A stretch of DNA of 64,000 nucleotides from Pseudomonas peli (lineage in GTDB: Bacteria; Pseudomonadota; Gammaproteobacteria; Pseudomonadales; Pseudomonadaceae), in contig NZ_FMTL01000006.1 of assembly GCF_900099645.1 (NCBI RefSeq), forward strand, positions 1 through 64,000, written 5' to 3'. Below the pieces are notes generated by a model that saw only the letters and a list, made by a program, of their open reading frames with translations, did no database searches and was not told the origin of the DNA. A program made the position numbers and the translations under genes. This document shows, in pieces, positions 44,396 through 52,679 of this stretch (within the stretch, counting starts at the first letter, position 1; each line of letters begins with the position of its first letter).

Positions 44396-46885
44396 ATGAC
44401 GCAAGTCACGGTTAAAGAACTGGCCCAAGTGGTCAATACACCGGTTGAACGCCTGCTGCAGCAGATGAGTGAGGCAGGTTTGCCACACAAAAGTGCTGAT
44501 CAAGCAGTCACTGACAGTGAGAAGCAGGCCCTGTTGGCCCACCTCAAGAGCAGTCACGGCGACAGCAAAACAGAAGAGCCGCGCAAAATTACTTTGCAGC
44601 GCAAAACTACCAGCACCCTGCGGGTTGCTGGCAGTAAGACCATCAGTGTTGAAGTGCGCAAGAAGAAGACCTTCGTTAAGCGCAGCGCTGAAGAGATCGA
44701 AGCTGAAAAGCAGCGTGAGCTGGCTGAACAGCGTGCTGTCGCTGAAGCTGCCAAAGCAAAAGCTGACGAAGAAGCTAAGCGCCGCGCCGCAGAAGAAGCA
44801 CAGCGTCCTGCACCTGTAGCGGGTGAGGCTGTGGTTGAAGCCGCTCCGGTTGTAGCAGTTGAGCTACCGGTAGTGGCTGCCCCGGTGGCTGACGAGCGTA
44901 AGAAAGACGAGCCTCGTCGTCCTGATAAGGCCCGCAATGATGACGCCGACCGTCGTGGTGGCGAGCGCAAGACCACTCAGCATCGCCCGACCGTCAAGGA
45001 AAAGGCCCCGGCACCACGTGTTGCGCCGCGCACCATCGACGAAGAAAGCGACAGCTTCCGTCGTGGCGGTCGTGGCAAGGCCAAGCTGAAGAAGCGTAAT
45101 GCTCACGGCTTCCAGAGCCCGACAGGCCCGATCGTGCGTGAAGTGAAGATTGGCGAGACCATCACTGTGGGCGATCTGGCTCAGCAGATGTCGGTCAAAG
45201 CCGCTGAAATCATCAAGTTCATGTTCAAGCTGGGTACCCCTGCGACCATCAACCAGGTGCTGGATCAGGAAACTGCCCAGTTGGTTGCTGAAGAGCTGGG
45301 TCACAAAGTTACCTTGGTCAGCGACACCGCCCTGGAAGACTCCCTGGCTGAGTCGCTGAAGTTCGAAGGTGAAACCTTTGCTCGTGCGCCGGTTGTGACC
45401 GTAATGGGTCACGTTGACCACGGTAAGACCTCGCTGCTCGACTACATCCGCCGTGCCAAGGTTGCTGCTGGCGAAGCCGGTGGTATCACCCAGCATATCG
45501 GTGCCTACCACGTAGAAACCGAGCGCGGCATGGTTACCTTCCTCGACACCCCGGGCCACGCCGCGTTTACCGCGATGCGTGCCCGTGGTGCCAAGGCGAC
45601 CGATATCGTGATCCTGGTGGTTGCAGCGGACGACGGCGTGATGCCGCAGACCATTGAAGCTGTTCAGCATGCCAAGGCTGCTGGCGTTCCGCTGGTTGTT
45701 GCGGTGAACAAGATCGACAAGCCCGGTGCTGACCTTGATCGCATTCGTAGCGAACTGTCGGTACACGGCGTGACTTCGGAAGAGTGGGGCGGTGAAACGC
45801 CGTTCGTCTCTGTGTCGGCGAAAGTCGGTACCGGTGTCGACGAACTGCTCGAAGCTGTATTGCTGCAAGCCGAGATCCTCGAGCTGAAAGCCACTCCATC
45901 GGCTCCAGGTCGTGGTGTTGTGGTTGAATCGCGCCTGGATAAAGGCCGCGGTCCGGTTGCGACCGTGCTGGTTCAGGACGGTACCCTGCGTCAAGGCGAC
46001 ATGGTGCTGATCGGTTCCAACTTCGGTCGTATCCGCGCCATGCTCGATGAGAACGGCAAGCCGATCAAAGAAGCTGGCCCGTCGATCCCCGTCGAGATTC
46101 TCGGCCTGGACGGCACTCCGGATGCTGGCGACGACATGAGCGTACTGGCTGACGAGAAGAAAGCCCGCGAAGTTGCGCTGTTCCGTCAAGGCAAGTTCCG
46201 CGAAGTGAAGCTGGCCCGTGCTCACGCCGGCAAGCTGGAAAACATCTTCGAGAACATGGGCCAGGAAGAGAAGAAGACGCTCAACATCGTCCTCAAATCC
46301 GACGTCCGTGGTTCGTTGGAAGCGCTGCAAGGCTCGCTCAGCGGCCTGGGTAACGATGAAGTGCAGGTGCGTGTGGTCGGTGGCGGCGTCGGTGGTATCA
46401 CCGAGTCCGATGCCAACCTGGCGCTGGCCTCCAACGCTGTACTGTTCGGCTTCAACGTACGTGCCGATGCCGGCGCGCGCAAGATCGTCGAGCAGGAAGG
46501 TCTGGATATGCGTTACTACAACGTGATCTACGACATCATCGAAGACGTTAAGAAGGCTCTGACCGGCATGCTCGGCAGCGATGTTCGTGAGAACATACTG
46601 GGTATTGCCGAAGTGCGTGACGTGTTCCGTTCGCCGAAGTTCGGTGCGATTGCCGGTTGTATGGTGGTTGAAGGTACGGTCTACCGTAACCGTCCAATCC
46701 GTGTACTGCGCGACGACGTGGTGATCTTCGAAGGCGAGTTGGAATCCCTGCGTCGCTTCAAAGACGATGCCTCCGAAGTGCGTAATGGCATGGAGTGCGG
46801 TATCGGCGTGAAGAGCTACAACGACGTTAAGGTCGGCGACAAGATCGAAGTGTTCGAGAAAGTCCAAGTGGCTCGTAGCCTGTAA
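44396..46885 (+). CDS. infB: Translation initiation factor IF-2
   Basis: The 829-residue GTPase brings fMet-tRNA to the ribosome. An N-terminal IF2-N domain (1-50) and a long charged Ala/Glu/Lys/Arg linker (about 95-240) precede the G domain: G1 GHVDHGKT (about 338-345), GGITQHIGA, G3 DTPGH and G4 NKID. Domains II, III and the C-terminal fMet-tRNA-binding domain complete it. The tRNA-fMet-like leader of this operon is therefore of special interest. Confidence 0.98.
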   Translation: MTQVTVKELAQVVNTPVERLLQQMSEAGLPHKSADQAVTDSEKQALLAHLKSSHGDSKTEEPRKITLQRKTTSTLRVAGSKTISVEVRKKKTFVKRSAEEIEAEKQRELAEQRAVAEAAKAKADEEAKRRAAEEAQRPAPVAGEAVVEAAPVVAVELPVVAAPVADERKKDEPRRPDKARNDDADRRGGERKTTQHRPTVKEKAPAPRVAPRTIDEESDSFRRGGRGKAKLKKRNAHGFQSPTGPIVREVKIGETITVGDLAQQMSVKAAEIIKFMFKLGTPATINQVLDQETAQLVAEELGHKVTLVSDTALEDSLAESLKFEGETFARAPVVTVMGHVDHGKTSLLDYIRRAKVAAGEAGGITQHIGAYHVETERGMVTFLDTPGHAAFTAMRARGAKATDIVILVVAADDGVMPQTIEAVQHAKAAGVPLVVAVNKIDKPGADLDRIRSELSVHGVTSEEWGGETPFVSVSAKVGTGVDELLEAVLLQAEILELKATPSAPGRGVVVESRLDKGRGPVATVLVQDGTLRQGDMVLIGSNFGRIRAMLDENGKPIKEAGPSIPVEILGLDGTPDAGDDMSVLADEKKAREVALFRQGKFREVKLARAHAGKLENIFENMGQEEKKTLNIVLKSDVRGSLEALQGSLSGLGNDEVQVRVVGGGVGGITESDANLALASNAVLFGFNVRADAGARKIVEQEGLDMRYYNVIYDIIEDVKKALTGMLGSDVRENILGIAEVRDVFRSPKFGAIAGCMVVEGTVYRNRPIRVLRDDVVIFEGELESLRRFKDDASEVRNGMECGIGVKSYNDVKVGDKIEVFEKVQVARSL

Positions 46886-46905
46886 GCACGAGTCGCAACA
46901 CGCAG

Positions 46906-46940
46906 CGCCCGGCCCCGCATTTGCGCGGCCGGGCGTTTGC
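46906..46940 (+). terminator. GC-rich hairpin between infB and rbfA
   Basis: CGCCCGGCC pairs with GGCCGGGCG around a 12-base loop and is followed by only three T, so it is likely a partial terminator or processing site. Confidence 0.5.
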
Positions 46941-46992
46941 CGCTTTTAGGTCCGCTGCTTTCAGGCAGCGCGACGAGTGAAGGTAGTAAGAA

Positions 46993-47397
46993 ATGGCCAA
47001 AGAATTTAGCCGGGCTCAGCGCATCGGCGACCAGATACAGCGCGAATTGGCGCAGTTGATCCGCCTGGAAGTCAAAGACCCGCGTCTTGGCGGCCTAGTG
47101 ACCATCACTGCGGTGGAAGTTAGCCGCGACTCCAGCCACGCCAAGGTGTTTGTCACCATCATGGGTGGTGAGCCTGAGGAGGGTGTCGATCCCGTCGTGC
47201 AGAGCATCAAGGTGCTCAACGATGCCAGCGGCTTCCTGCGCATGCAGCTGGGCAAGGCAATGAAGCTGCGCAGCGTGCCGAACCTGCGTTTCCATTACGA
47301 CGAAAGCGTGATTCGCGGTGCGCAGTTGTCGGCATTGATCGAGCGCGCGGTCAGTGAAGACCGCCAGCACGAAGATGAACCCGAGGCCAAGGAGTAA
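46993..47397 (+). CDS. rbfA: 30S ribosome-binding factor RbfA
   Basis: The 134-residue KH-type protein helps 16S rRNA 5' end maturation and cold adaptation. It begins EFSRAQRIGDQIQRELAQLI and contains DPRLGGLVTITAVEVSRDSS and VPNLRFHYDESV. truB starts 4 bases after its stop. Confidence 0.97.
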   Translation: MAKEFSRAQRIGDQIQRELAQLIRLEVKDPRLGGLVTITAVEVSRDSSHAKVFVTIMGGEPEEGVDPVVQSIKVLNDASGFLRMQLGKAMKLRSVPNLRFHYDESVIRGAQLSALIERAVSEDRQHEDEPEAKE

Positions 47398-47401
47398 GCG
47401 C

Positions 47402-48319
47402 GTGGCCCAGGTCAAACGTATTCGTCGCGCCGTCGATGGCATCATCCTGCTGGATAAGCCCAAAGGCTTTAGCTCCAACGCCGCCTTGCAGAAGGTGCGC
47501 TGGTTGCTGAATGCCGAAAAGGCTGGGCACACCGGTAGCCTCGATCCCCTGGCCACCGGCGTTCTGCCATTGTGCTTCGGCGAGGCGACCAAGTTCTCCC
47601 AGTACCTGTTGGATGCCGACAAAGGCTACGAAACCCTGATGCAGCTGGGCGTCACCACCACCACGGCTGATGCCGAAGGTGAAGTGCTGGAGCGTCGCCC
47701 AGTGACCGTTGGTCGCGCCGATATTGAAGCGGCGCTACCCGGTTTTCGTGGTGAAATCAGCCAGATACCGCCGATGTACTCGGCGCTCAAGCGTGACGGA
47801 CAGCCCCTTTATAAGTTGGCCCGTGCCGGCGAAGTAGTGGAGCGTGAGCCGCGTTCTGTTACTATTGCGCGCCTGGAATTACTGGACTGCGAAGCGGAGC
47901 AAGCGCGCCTGGCGGTCGATTGCAGCAAAGGCACTTATATCCGCACGCTGGTCGAAGACATTGGCCACCTGCTGGGTTGCGGTGCACACGTGGCAGAGCT
48001 GCGCAGAACCAAAGCCGGTCCATTCGATTTGAGCCGCACCGTAACGCTCGAAGAGCTGGAACGGGTGCATGGCGAAGGTGGTAATGAGGCTGTTGACCAG
48101 TTCCTGCAACCGGTCGACAGCGGTTTGCAGCACTGGCCGCTGCTGCAGTTCTCCGAGCACAGTTCGTTCTACTGGCTGCAAGGGCAGCCGGTACGCGCCC
48201 CGGAAGCGCCGAAGTTCGGCATGGTTCGGGTGCAAGATCACAACGGTCGCTTTATCGGTATCGGTGAAGTGAGCGAAGACGGGCGCATTGCGCCGCGTCG
48301 TTTGATTCGGTCAGCATGA
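47402..48319 (+). CDS. truB: tRNA pseudouridine-55 synthase TruB
   Basis: The 305-residue enzyme modifies U55 in the T loop of tRNAs. The catalytic Asp is in HTGSLDPLATGVLP (about residue 48); KPKGFSSNAALQKVR and YIRTLVEDIGHLLGCGAHV are other marks. A C-terminal PUA-like domain follows (about 245-305). The start is GTG at 47402, close to the rbfA stop; the longer frame overlaps rbfA by about 45 bases. Confidence 0.96.
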   Translation: MAQVKRIRRAVDGIILLDKPKGFSSNAALQKVRWLLNAEKAGHTGSLDPLATGVLPLCFGEATKFSQYLLDADKGYETLMQLGVTTTTADAEGEVLERRPVTVGRADIEAALPGFRGEISQIPPMYSALKRDGQPLYKLARAGEVVEREPRSVTIARLELLDCEAEQARLAVDCSKGTYIRTLVEDIGHLLGCGAHVAELRRTKAGPFDLSRTVTLEELERVHGEGGNEAVDQFLQPVDSGLQHWPLLQFSEHSSFYWLQGQPVRAPEAPKFGMVRVQDHNGRFIGIGEVSEDGRIAPRRLIRSA

Positions 48320-48474
48320 CCGTAGCGCAGGCCTGGGGTTTCGGCTCTGGTGTGCGTGTATCGAGGGTGGCTGTTAATAGGCACGGTCATACCTCACTTA
48401 AAAACACGGGAAGCGATTCCCGGCCTATTGAAATGGTTGCTTTGCAGCCGTTTCTTAACTGAGAGGATTGCCCC

Positions 48475-48744
48475 ATGGCACTCAGCGTTGAAGAAAAAGC
48501 CCAAATCGTAACTGACTACCAGCAAGCTGCTGGCGACACCGGTAGCCCGGAAGTGCAAGTTGCACTGCTGTCCGCCAACATCAACAAGCTGCAAGGCCAC
48601 TTCAAGGCCAACGGTAAAGATCACCACAGCCGTCGTGGTCTGATCCGTATGGTTAACCAGCGTCGTAAGCTGCTGGACTACCTGAAGGGTAAGGACACCA
48701 GTCGTTACAGCGCCCTGATCGGTCGCCTGGGTCTGCGTCGCTAA
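48475..48744 (+). CDS. rpsO: 30S ribosomal protein S15
   Basis: The 89-residue protein binds 16S rRNA and starts central-domain assembly. TGSPEVQVALLSANINKLQG and HHSRRGLIRMVNQRRKLLDY are the family signature. Its leader contains a CGGGAAGCGATTCCCG hairpin near 48409-48424, which could be part of autogenous control. Confidence 0.98.
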   Translation: MALSVEEKAQIVTDYQQAAGDTGSPEVQVALLSANINKLQGHFKANGKDHHSRRGLIRMVNQRRKLLDYLKGKDTSRYSALIGRLGLRR

Positions 48745-48770
48745 GCAATGCTTACGCGTAGCTGACTGCC

Positions 48771-48810
48771 GAAGCTGGAAGTGGGGTTTACCCTGCTTCC
48801 AGCTTTTGCT
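48771..48810 (+). terminator. Terminator after rpsO
   Basis: AAGCTGGAAG pairs with CTTCCAGCTT around a 14-base loop and leads into a T-rich stretch. Confidence 0.82.
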
Positions 48811-48951
48811 TTTCTGCTTTAGCTGTTTTGGACGATAGCGGGTCCGATTCCCGTAACCGCCCACTCATTCTGTAAGACCCGTCTGTTCATATGCTGAACA
48901 ACGGCTGCAAGAAACGCTTTCCCCAAGGGCAACAAAGAGAAGGAAAACACC

Positions 48952-51057
48952 GTGAACCCGGTAATCAAGAAGTTCCAGTTCGGTCAATCGACCGTTACCC
49001 TCGAGACAGGCCGTATCGCCCGTCAAGCCTCCGGCGCAGTACTGGTCACCGTTGACGACGACGTCGCCGTACTGGTCGCCGTAACCGGTGCCAAGACTGC
49101 TGACCCAAGCAAAGGCTTTTTCCCGCTGTCCGTGCACTACCAGGAAAAAACCTATGCAGCCGGCAAGATCCCCGGCGGTTTCTTCAAGCGTGAAGCCCGT
49201 CCTTCCGAGAAGGAAACCCTGACTTCGCGCCTGATCGACCGTCCGATCCGTCCGCTCTTCCCAGAAGGTTTCCAGAACGAAGTGCAGGTCATCTGCACCG
49301 TGATCTCCACCAGCAAGAAGACCGATCCGGACATCGCTGCGATGATCGGTACCTCGGCTGCGCTGGCCATCTCCGGCATCCCGTTCAACGGTCCGATCGG
49401 TGCTGCGCGCGTAGCCTTCCACCCGGAAACCGGCTACCTGCTGAACCCGACTTACGAGCAACTCAAGGCCTCCAGCCTGGACATGGTCGTAGCCGGCACT
49501 AAAGACGCCGTACTGATGGTTGAATCGGAAGCTAAAGAGCTGACCGAAGACCAGATGCTGGGCGCTGTACTGTTCGCCCATGACGAATTCCAGGTGGTGA
49601 TCAACGCTGTTGCCGAGCTGGCTGCTGAAGCCGCCAAACCGACGTGGGACTGGCAGCCAAAAGCTGAGAACACTGCACTGCTGAACGCTATCCGTAGCGA
49701 GTTCGGCGAGGCGATCTCCCAGGCTTACACCATCACCGTCAAGCACGAGCGTTATGCCCGTCTGGGTGAGCTGCGCAATGAAATCGTTGCCAAGTTCTCC
49801 GGTGAAGAAGGCCAGCCTTCTGCTGCTGAAGTCAAAGACGCTTTCGGCGAAATCGAATACCGCACCGTGCGCGAGAACATCGTTAACGGCAAGCCGCGTA
49901 TTGATGGCCGTGACACCCGCACTGTGCGTGGCCTGAACATCGAAGTCGGTGTACTGGACAAGACCCACGGTTCGGCACTGTTCACCCGTGGCGAAACTCA
50001 GGCTCTGGTGGTTGCCACCCTCGGTACCGCGCGCGACGCACAGCTGCTCGACACCCTGGAAGGCGAGAAGAAAGACCCCTTCATGCTGCACTACAACTTC
50101 CCGCCTTACTCGGTGGGCGAGTGTGGTCGCATGGGCGCTACCGGTCGCCGCGAAATCGGTCACGGCCGTCTGGCGCGTCGTTCGGTACAGGCGATGTTGC
50201 CTGCTGCTGACGTGTTCCCGTACACCATCCGTGTTGTATCGGAAATCACCGAGTCCAACGGTTCCAGCTCCATGGCTTCGGTTTGCGGTGCATCCCTGGC
50301 TCTGATGGATGCCGGTGTGCCGATGAAGGCGCCGGTTGCTGGTATCGCCATGGGTCTGGTTAAAGAAGGCGAGAAATTCGCCGTTCTGACCGACATCCTC
50401 GGCGACGAAGATCACCTGGGCGACATGGACTTCAAAGTAGCCGGTACCGCCAATGGCGTTACTGCGCTGCAGATGGACATCAAGATCCAGGGCATCACCG
50501 AAGAGATCATGGAAATCGCCCTGAATCAGGCCCTGGAAGCACGCCTGAACATTCTCGGTCAGATGAACAAGATCATCGCAACTTCGCGCACCGAGTTGTC
50601 GGCTAACGCCCCAACCATGATCGCGATGAAGATCGACCAGGACAAGATTCGCGACGTGATCGGCAAAGGTGGTGCAACCATCCGCGCGATCTGCGAAGAA
50701 ACCAAGGCGTCGATCGATATCGAAGACGACGGTTCGATCAAGATCTTCGGCGAAACCAAGGAAGCTGCCGAGGCTGCGCGTCAGCGCGTACTGGGCATCA
50801 CCGCGGAAGCCGAGATCGGCAAGATCTACGTCGGCAAGGTTGAGCGCATCGTCGACTTCGGCGCCTTCGTCAACATCCTGCCGGGCAAAGACGGTCTGGT
50901 GCACATCTCCATGCTGAGCGACGCTCGCGTTGAGAAAGTGACTGACATTCTGAAAGAAGGTCAGGAAGTTGAAGTACTGGTACTGGACGTGGACAACCGC
51001 GGCCGTATCAAGCTGTCGATCAAGGATGTAGCTGCTGCCAAGGCTTCGGGCGTTTAA
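48952..51057 (+). CDS. pnp: Polyribonucleotide nucleotidyltransferase PNPase
   Basis: The 701-residue enzyme degrades RNA by phosphorolysis and belongs to the degradosome. Two RNase PH domains (about 10-140 and 315-545) flank a helical domain. The KH domain has IGKGGATIRAICEETKASID (about 565-584) and the S1 domain has VGKVERIVDFGAFVNILPGK (about 624-643). The start is GTG at 48952 with AGAGAAGGA upstream. rpsO-pnp order is universal in this group. Confidence 0.98.
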   Translation: MNPVIKKFQFGQSTVTLETGRIARQASGAVLVTVDDDVAVLVAVTGAKTADPSKGFFPLSVHYQEKTYAAGKIPGGFFKREARPSEKETLTSRLIDRPIRPLFPEGFQNEVQVICTVISTSKKTDPDIAAMIGTSAALAISGIPFNGPIGAARVAFHPETGYLLNPTYEQLKASSLDMVVAGTKDAVLMVESEAKELTEDQMLGAVLFAHDEFQVVINAVAELAAEAAKPTWDWQPKAENTALLNAIRSEFGEAISQAYTITVKHERYARLGELRNEIVAKFSGEEGQPSAAEVKDAFGEIEYRTVRENIVNGKPRIDGRDTRTVRGLNIEVGVLDKTHGSALFTRGETQALVVATLGTARDAQLLDTLEGEKKDPFMLHYNFPPYSVGECGRMGATGRREIGHGRLARRSVQAMLPAADVFPYTIRVVSEITESNGSSSMASVCGASLALMDAGVPMKAPVAGIAMGLVKEGEKFAVLTDILGDEDHLGDMDFKVAGTANGVTALQMDIKIQGITEEIMEIALNQALEARLNILGQMNKIIATSRTELSANAPTMIAMKIDQDKIRDVIGKGGATIRAICEETKASIDIEDDGSIKIFGETKEAAEAARQRVLGITAEAEIGKIYVGKVERIVDFGAFVNILPGKDGLVHISMLSDARVEKVTDILKEGQEVEVLVLDVDNRGRIKLSIKDVAAAKASGV

Positions 51058-51082
51058 TCGCCGCGTCGCTAACAGCAGAAAA

Positions 51083-51109
51083 GAGGGCCCTTCGGGGCCC
51101 TCTTTTTTT
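51083..51109 (+). terminator. Terminator after pnp
   Basis: GAGGGCCC pairs with GGGCCCTC around TTCG, a stable tetraloop, followed by seven T. Confidence 0.93.
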
Positions 51110-51157
51110 GCCTGTAGATAAAGCGTTTACCCTCGTCGCCTATAGAGGCCGCAGCTG

Positions 51158-51205
51158 TCGTGCAATATGCCTTGCTCGTTTGGCCCTAACATGCAGATTG
51201 CACGA
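51158..51205. promoter_or_regulatory. Separated inverted repeat, possible enhancer for a sigma-54 promoter
   Basis: TCGTGCAAT (51158-51166) and ATTGCACGA (51197-51205) are exact complements. They lie about 65-110 bases upstream of the -24/-12 element at 51269, where a sigma-54 activator would bind. Confidence 0.5.
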
Positions 51206-51268
51206 GGCAGGCTGATCTCATTTGTTTTTAAGTTATTGATAATTATAGATTATTTTGTTTTAAGAGGG

Positions 51269-51284
51269 TTGGCATAGCGCTTGC
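51269..51284 (+). promoter_or_regulatory. Sigma-54 (-24/-12) promoter of the BON gene
   Basis: TTGGCATAGCGCTTGC has GG and GC separated by exactly 10 bases and matches TGGCAC-N5-TTGC well. It lies 70 bases before the BON-domain gene. Confidence 0.72.
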
Positions 51285-51353
51285 GATAGTACTGGGGAGA
51301 CTGCAGCTCGTAGTGGCTTGCAGATTGTTCAGTACACGCAGGAGGCATTATTT

Positions 51354-51722
51354 ATGAAAAAGCCAATCAAGCATTTCGCAGTAACCGCCATGACCGCTAC
51401 CGCGCTGGGTCTGTTGCTCGCCGGGCCGGTTATGGCTGCGGACACCCCGACCGTGCAACCAACCCTGCTGGCCGCCAGTGAGACGATGGATAAAGCAGAA
51501 GATGCGGTTTCCGACACCTGGATCACCAGTAAGGTGAAGTCGACCTTCCTGGCCGACAGCAGCTTGAGCGGTATCGACATCAAGGTCGAAACCAATAAGG
51601 GCGTTGTTACGCTTTCCGGGGTTGTTGCCAGCTCCGCCGAACGTGATCTGGCCATTGCCAAGGCCGGCGAGATCAAAGGTGTGAGTGCTGTATCCGCTGA
51701 AGCTCTGAAAACCGCTCAGTAA
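51354..51722 (+). CDS. Periplasmic BON-domain protein (OsmY-like)
   Basis: The 122-residue product has a Sec signal (KHFAVTAMTATALGLLLAGP, cut near AMA-ADT, about residue 29). One BON domain follows (about 50-120), with DTWITSKVKSTFLADSSLSG, then IDIKVETNKGVVTLSGVV and a GVSAVSAEAL end. BON proteins bind phospholipid or other envelope surfaces and are induced by osmotic stress. The ATG at 51354 has AGGAGG 8 bases upstream. It has a sigma-54-type promoter and is followed by csbD. Confidence 0.92.
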   Translation: MKKPIKHFAVTAMTATALGLLLAGPVMAADTPTVQPTLLAASETMDKAEDAVSDTWITSKVKSTFLADSSLSGIDIKVETNKGVVTLSGVVASSAERDLAIAKAGEIKGVSAVSAEALKTAQ

Positions 51723-51785
51723 TCCATGGAAGCGTGCAAGGCGCTGCGATGGGCCTGGCAGCCACTCAACGACGAGGACAAGCAG

Positions 51786-51983
51786 ATGAATGCTGACGTA
51801 ATCAAAGGCAAGTGGAAGCAAATCAATGGTCGCATCAAGGAGCGTTGGGGCAACCTGACCGATGACGACCTGAATGTTGCTGAAGGCCATAGCGAGTACC
51901 TGGCCGGCAAGCTGCAAGAGCGTTACGGTTGGACCAAGGAAAAGGCTCAGGACGAGCTGCGTGATTTCAGCAGCAAGCTGTAA
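51786..51983 (+). CDS. CsbD-family stress protein
   Basis: The 65-residue protein contains IKGKWKQINGRIKERWGNLT and LAGKLQERYGWTKEKAQDEL, the CsbD signature. Such small, very abundant proteins are induced by general stress, but their role is unknown. The ATG at 51786 is preceded by ACGAGGACAAGC. It lies 63 bases after the BON gene and probably shares its transcript. A strong terminator follows. Confidence 0.93.
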   Translation: MNADVIKGKWKQINGRIKERWGNLTDDDLNVAEGHSEYLAGKLQERYGWTKEKAQDELRDFSSKL

Positions 51984-51991
51984 TCAGGCGT

Positions 51992-52027
51992 AAAAAAGCC
52001 CTGCAGGCATAACCTGCGGGCTTTTTT
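51992..52027. terminator. Terminator after csbD, shared with the DUF2845 genes
   Basis: AAAAAAGCCC-T-GCAGG pairs with CCTGC-G-GGCTTTTTT around CATAA; A and T tracts on both sides allow action in either direction. Confidence 0.9.
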
Positions 52028-52050
52028 GTGCGCGACTATGGGAGCTGTTG

Positions 52051-52350
52051 TTATCTACCTCGTTTGCTCTCGATCTTTATCAGGCGATTGCCTTCGAAAC
52101 GCAGAAACTGATACATGCCGTTGCGCGGACCATAGGCCCATTCTTCCACGACCACTTCATGGCGAAAGCCGTATTCATCGAGCACTTCGCGGTAGCCAAC
52201 AAACTCGCGGCTGATCGGTTCGCCGCATTTACTGCTGACGACGCTGGACGAGTCCTCCAGGCTGATAAGCGCGCTACCACAGCGCAGGGTGGATGAGGCG
52301 TACGCGCCGAGAGGGAGCAGTATCAGTAGGCTGCAGATTAGTCGTTTCAT
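52051..52350 (-). CDS. DUF2845 exported protein, copy 1
   Basis: The 99-residue product begins with a Sec signal (MKRLICSLLILLPLGAYA) and contains two Cys (TLRCGSALISLEDS and SKCGEPISREFVGY) that could form a disulfide, then VVEEWAYGPRNGMYQFLRFE. This matches DUF2845, small periplasmic proteins of unknown role. The ATG at 52350 is used rather than a TTG one codon earlier. A paralogue lies directly upstream. Confidence 0.85.
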   Translation of the reverse strand: MKRLICSLLILLPLGAYASSTLRCGSALISLEDSSSVVSSKCGEPISREFVGYREVLDEYGFRHEVVVEEWAYGPRNGMYQFLRFEGNRLIKIESKRGR

Positions 52351-52370
52351 CAAATTTTCCGGGGCAGATG

Positions 52371-52667
52371 CTAGCGGCTACGACGGCGTTCGATGGCGCG
52401 CAGGCGCGTGCCTTCGAAGGTGAGAATACTGAGCATGCCGTTATCGGGGCCGTAGACCCATTCCTCGATCTGGTATTCGCGCCGTTCATTTGGCCCGAGC
52501 GAATAGCCGACCAGATCGCGGAAGGCTGGTTCGCCGCATTTCTGCAGCACCTCGAAGCGTCGGTCATCCAGGCTGACCAGTTGGCTGCCGCAGCGCATGG
52601 TCTCCGCCTGAGCCAGAGACGACGCGCCCGTCAGGGCGAGGAGCAGCGTTGTAGCCAATGCACGCAT
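52371..52667 (-). CDS. DUF2845 exported protein, copy 2
   Basis: The 98-residue product has the signal MRALATTLLLALTGASSLAQ and the same plan as copy 1: TMRCGSQLVSLDDR, QKCGEPAFRDLVGY, IEEWVYGPDNGMLSILTFEG. The two copies share roughly half of the mature residues, so this is a tandem duplication that has diverged. It lies 12 bases after the DUF748 gene, forming a three-gene envelope operon. Confidence 0.87.
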   Translation of the reverse strand: MRALATTLLLALTGASSLAQAETMRCGSQLVSLDDRRFEVLQKCGEPAFRDLVGYSLGPNERREYQIEEWVYGPDNGMLSILTFEGTRLRAIERRRSR

Positions 52668-52679
52668 ATGACGGAGACC

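Noticed and set aside
44864..46867. 667-codon open frame antisense to infB
   Set aside because: Shadow of infB; composition is rich in His and Thr as expected from reversed codons.
48865..50904. 679-codon open frame antisense to pnp
   Set aside because: Shadow of pnp with no family similarity.
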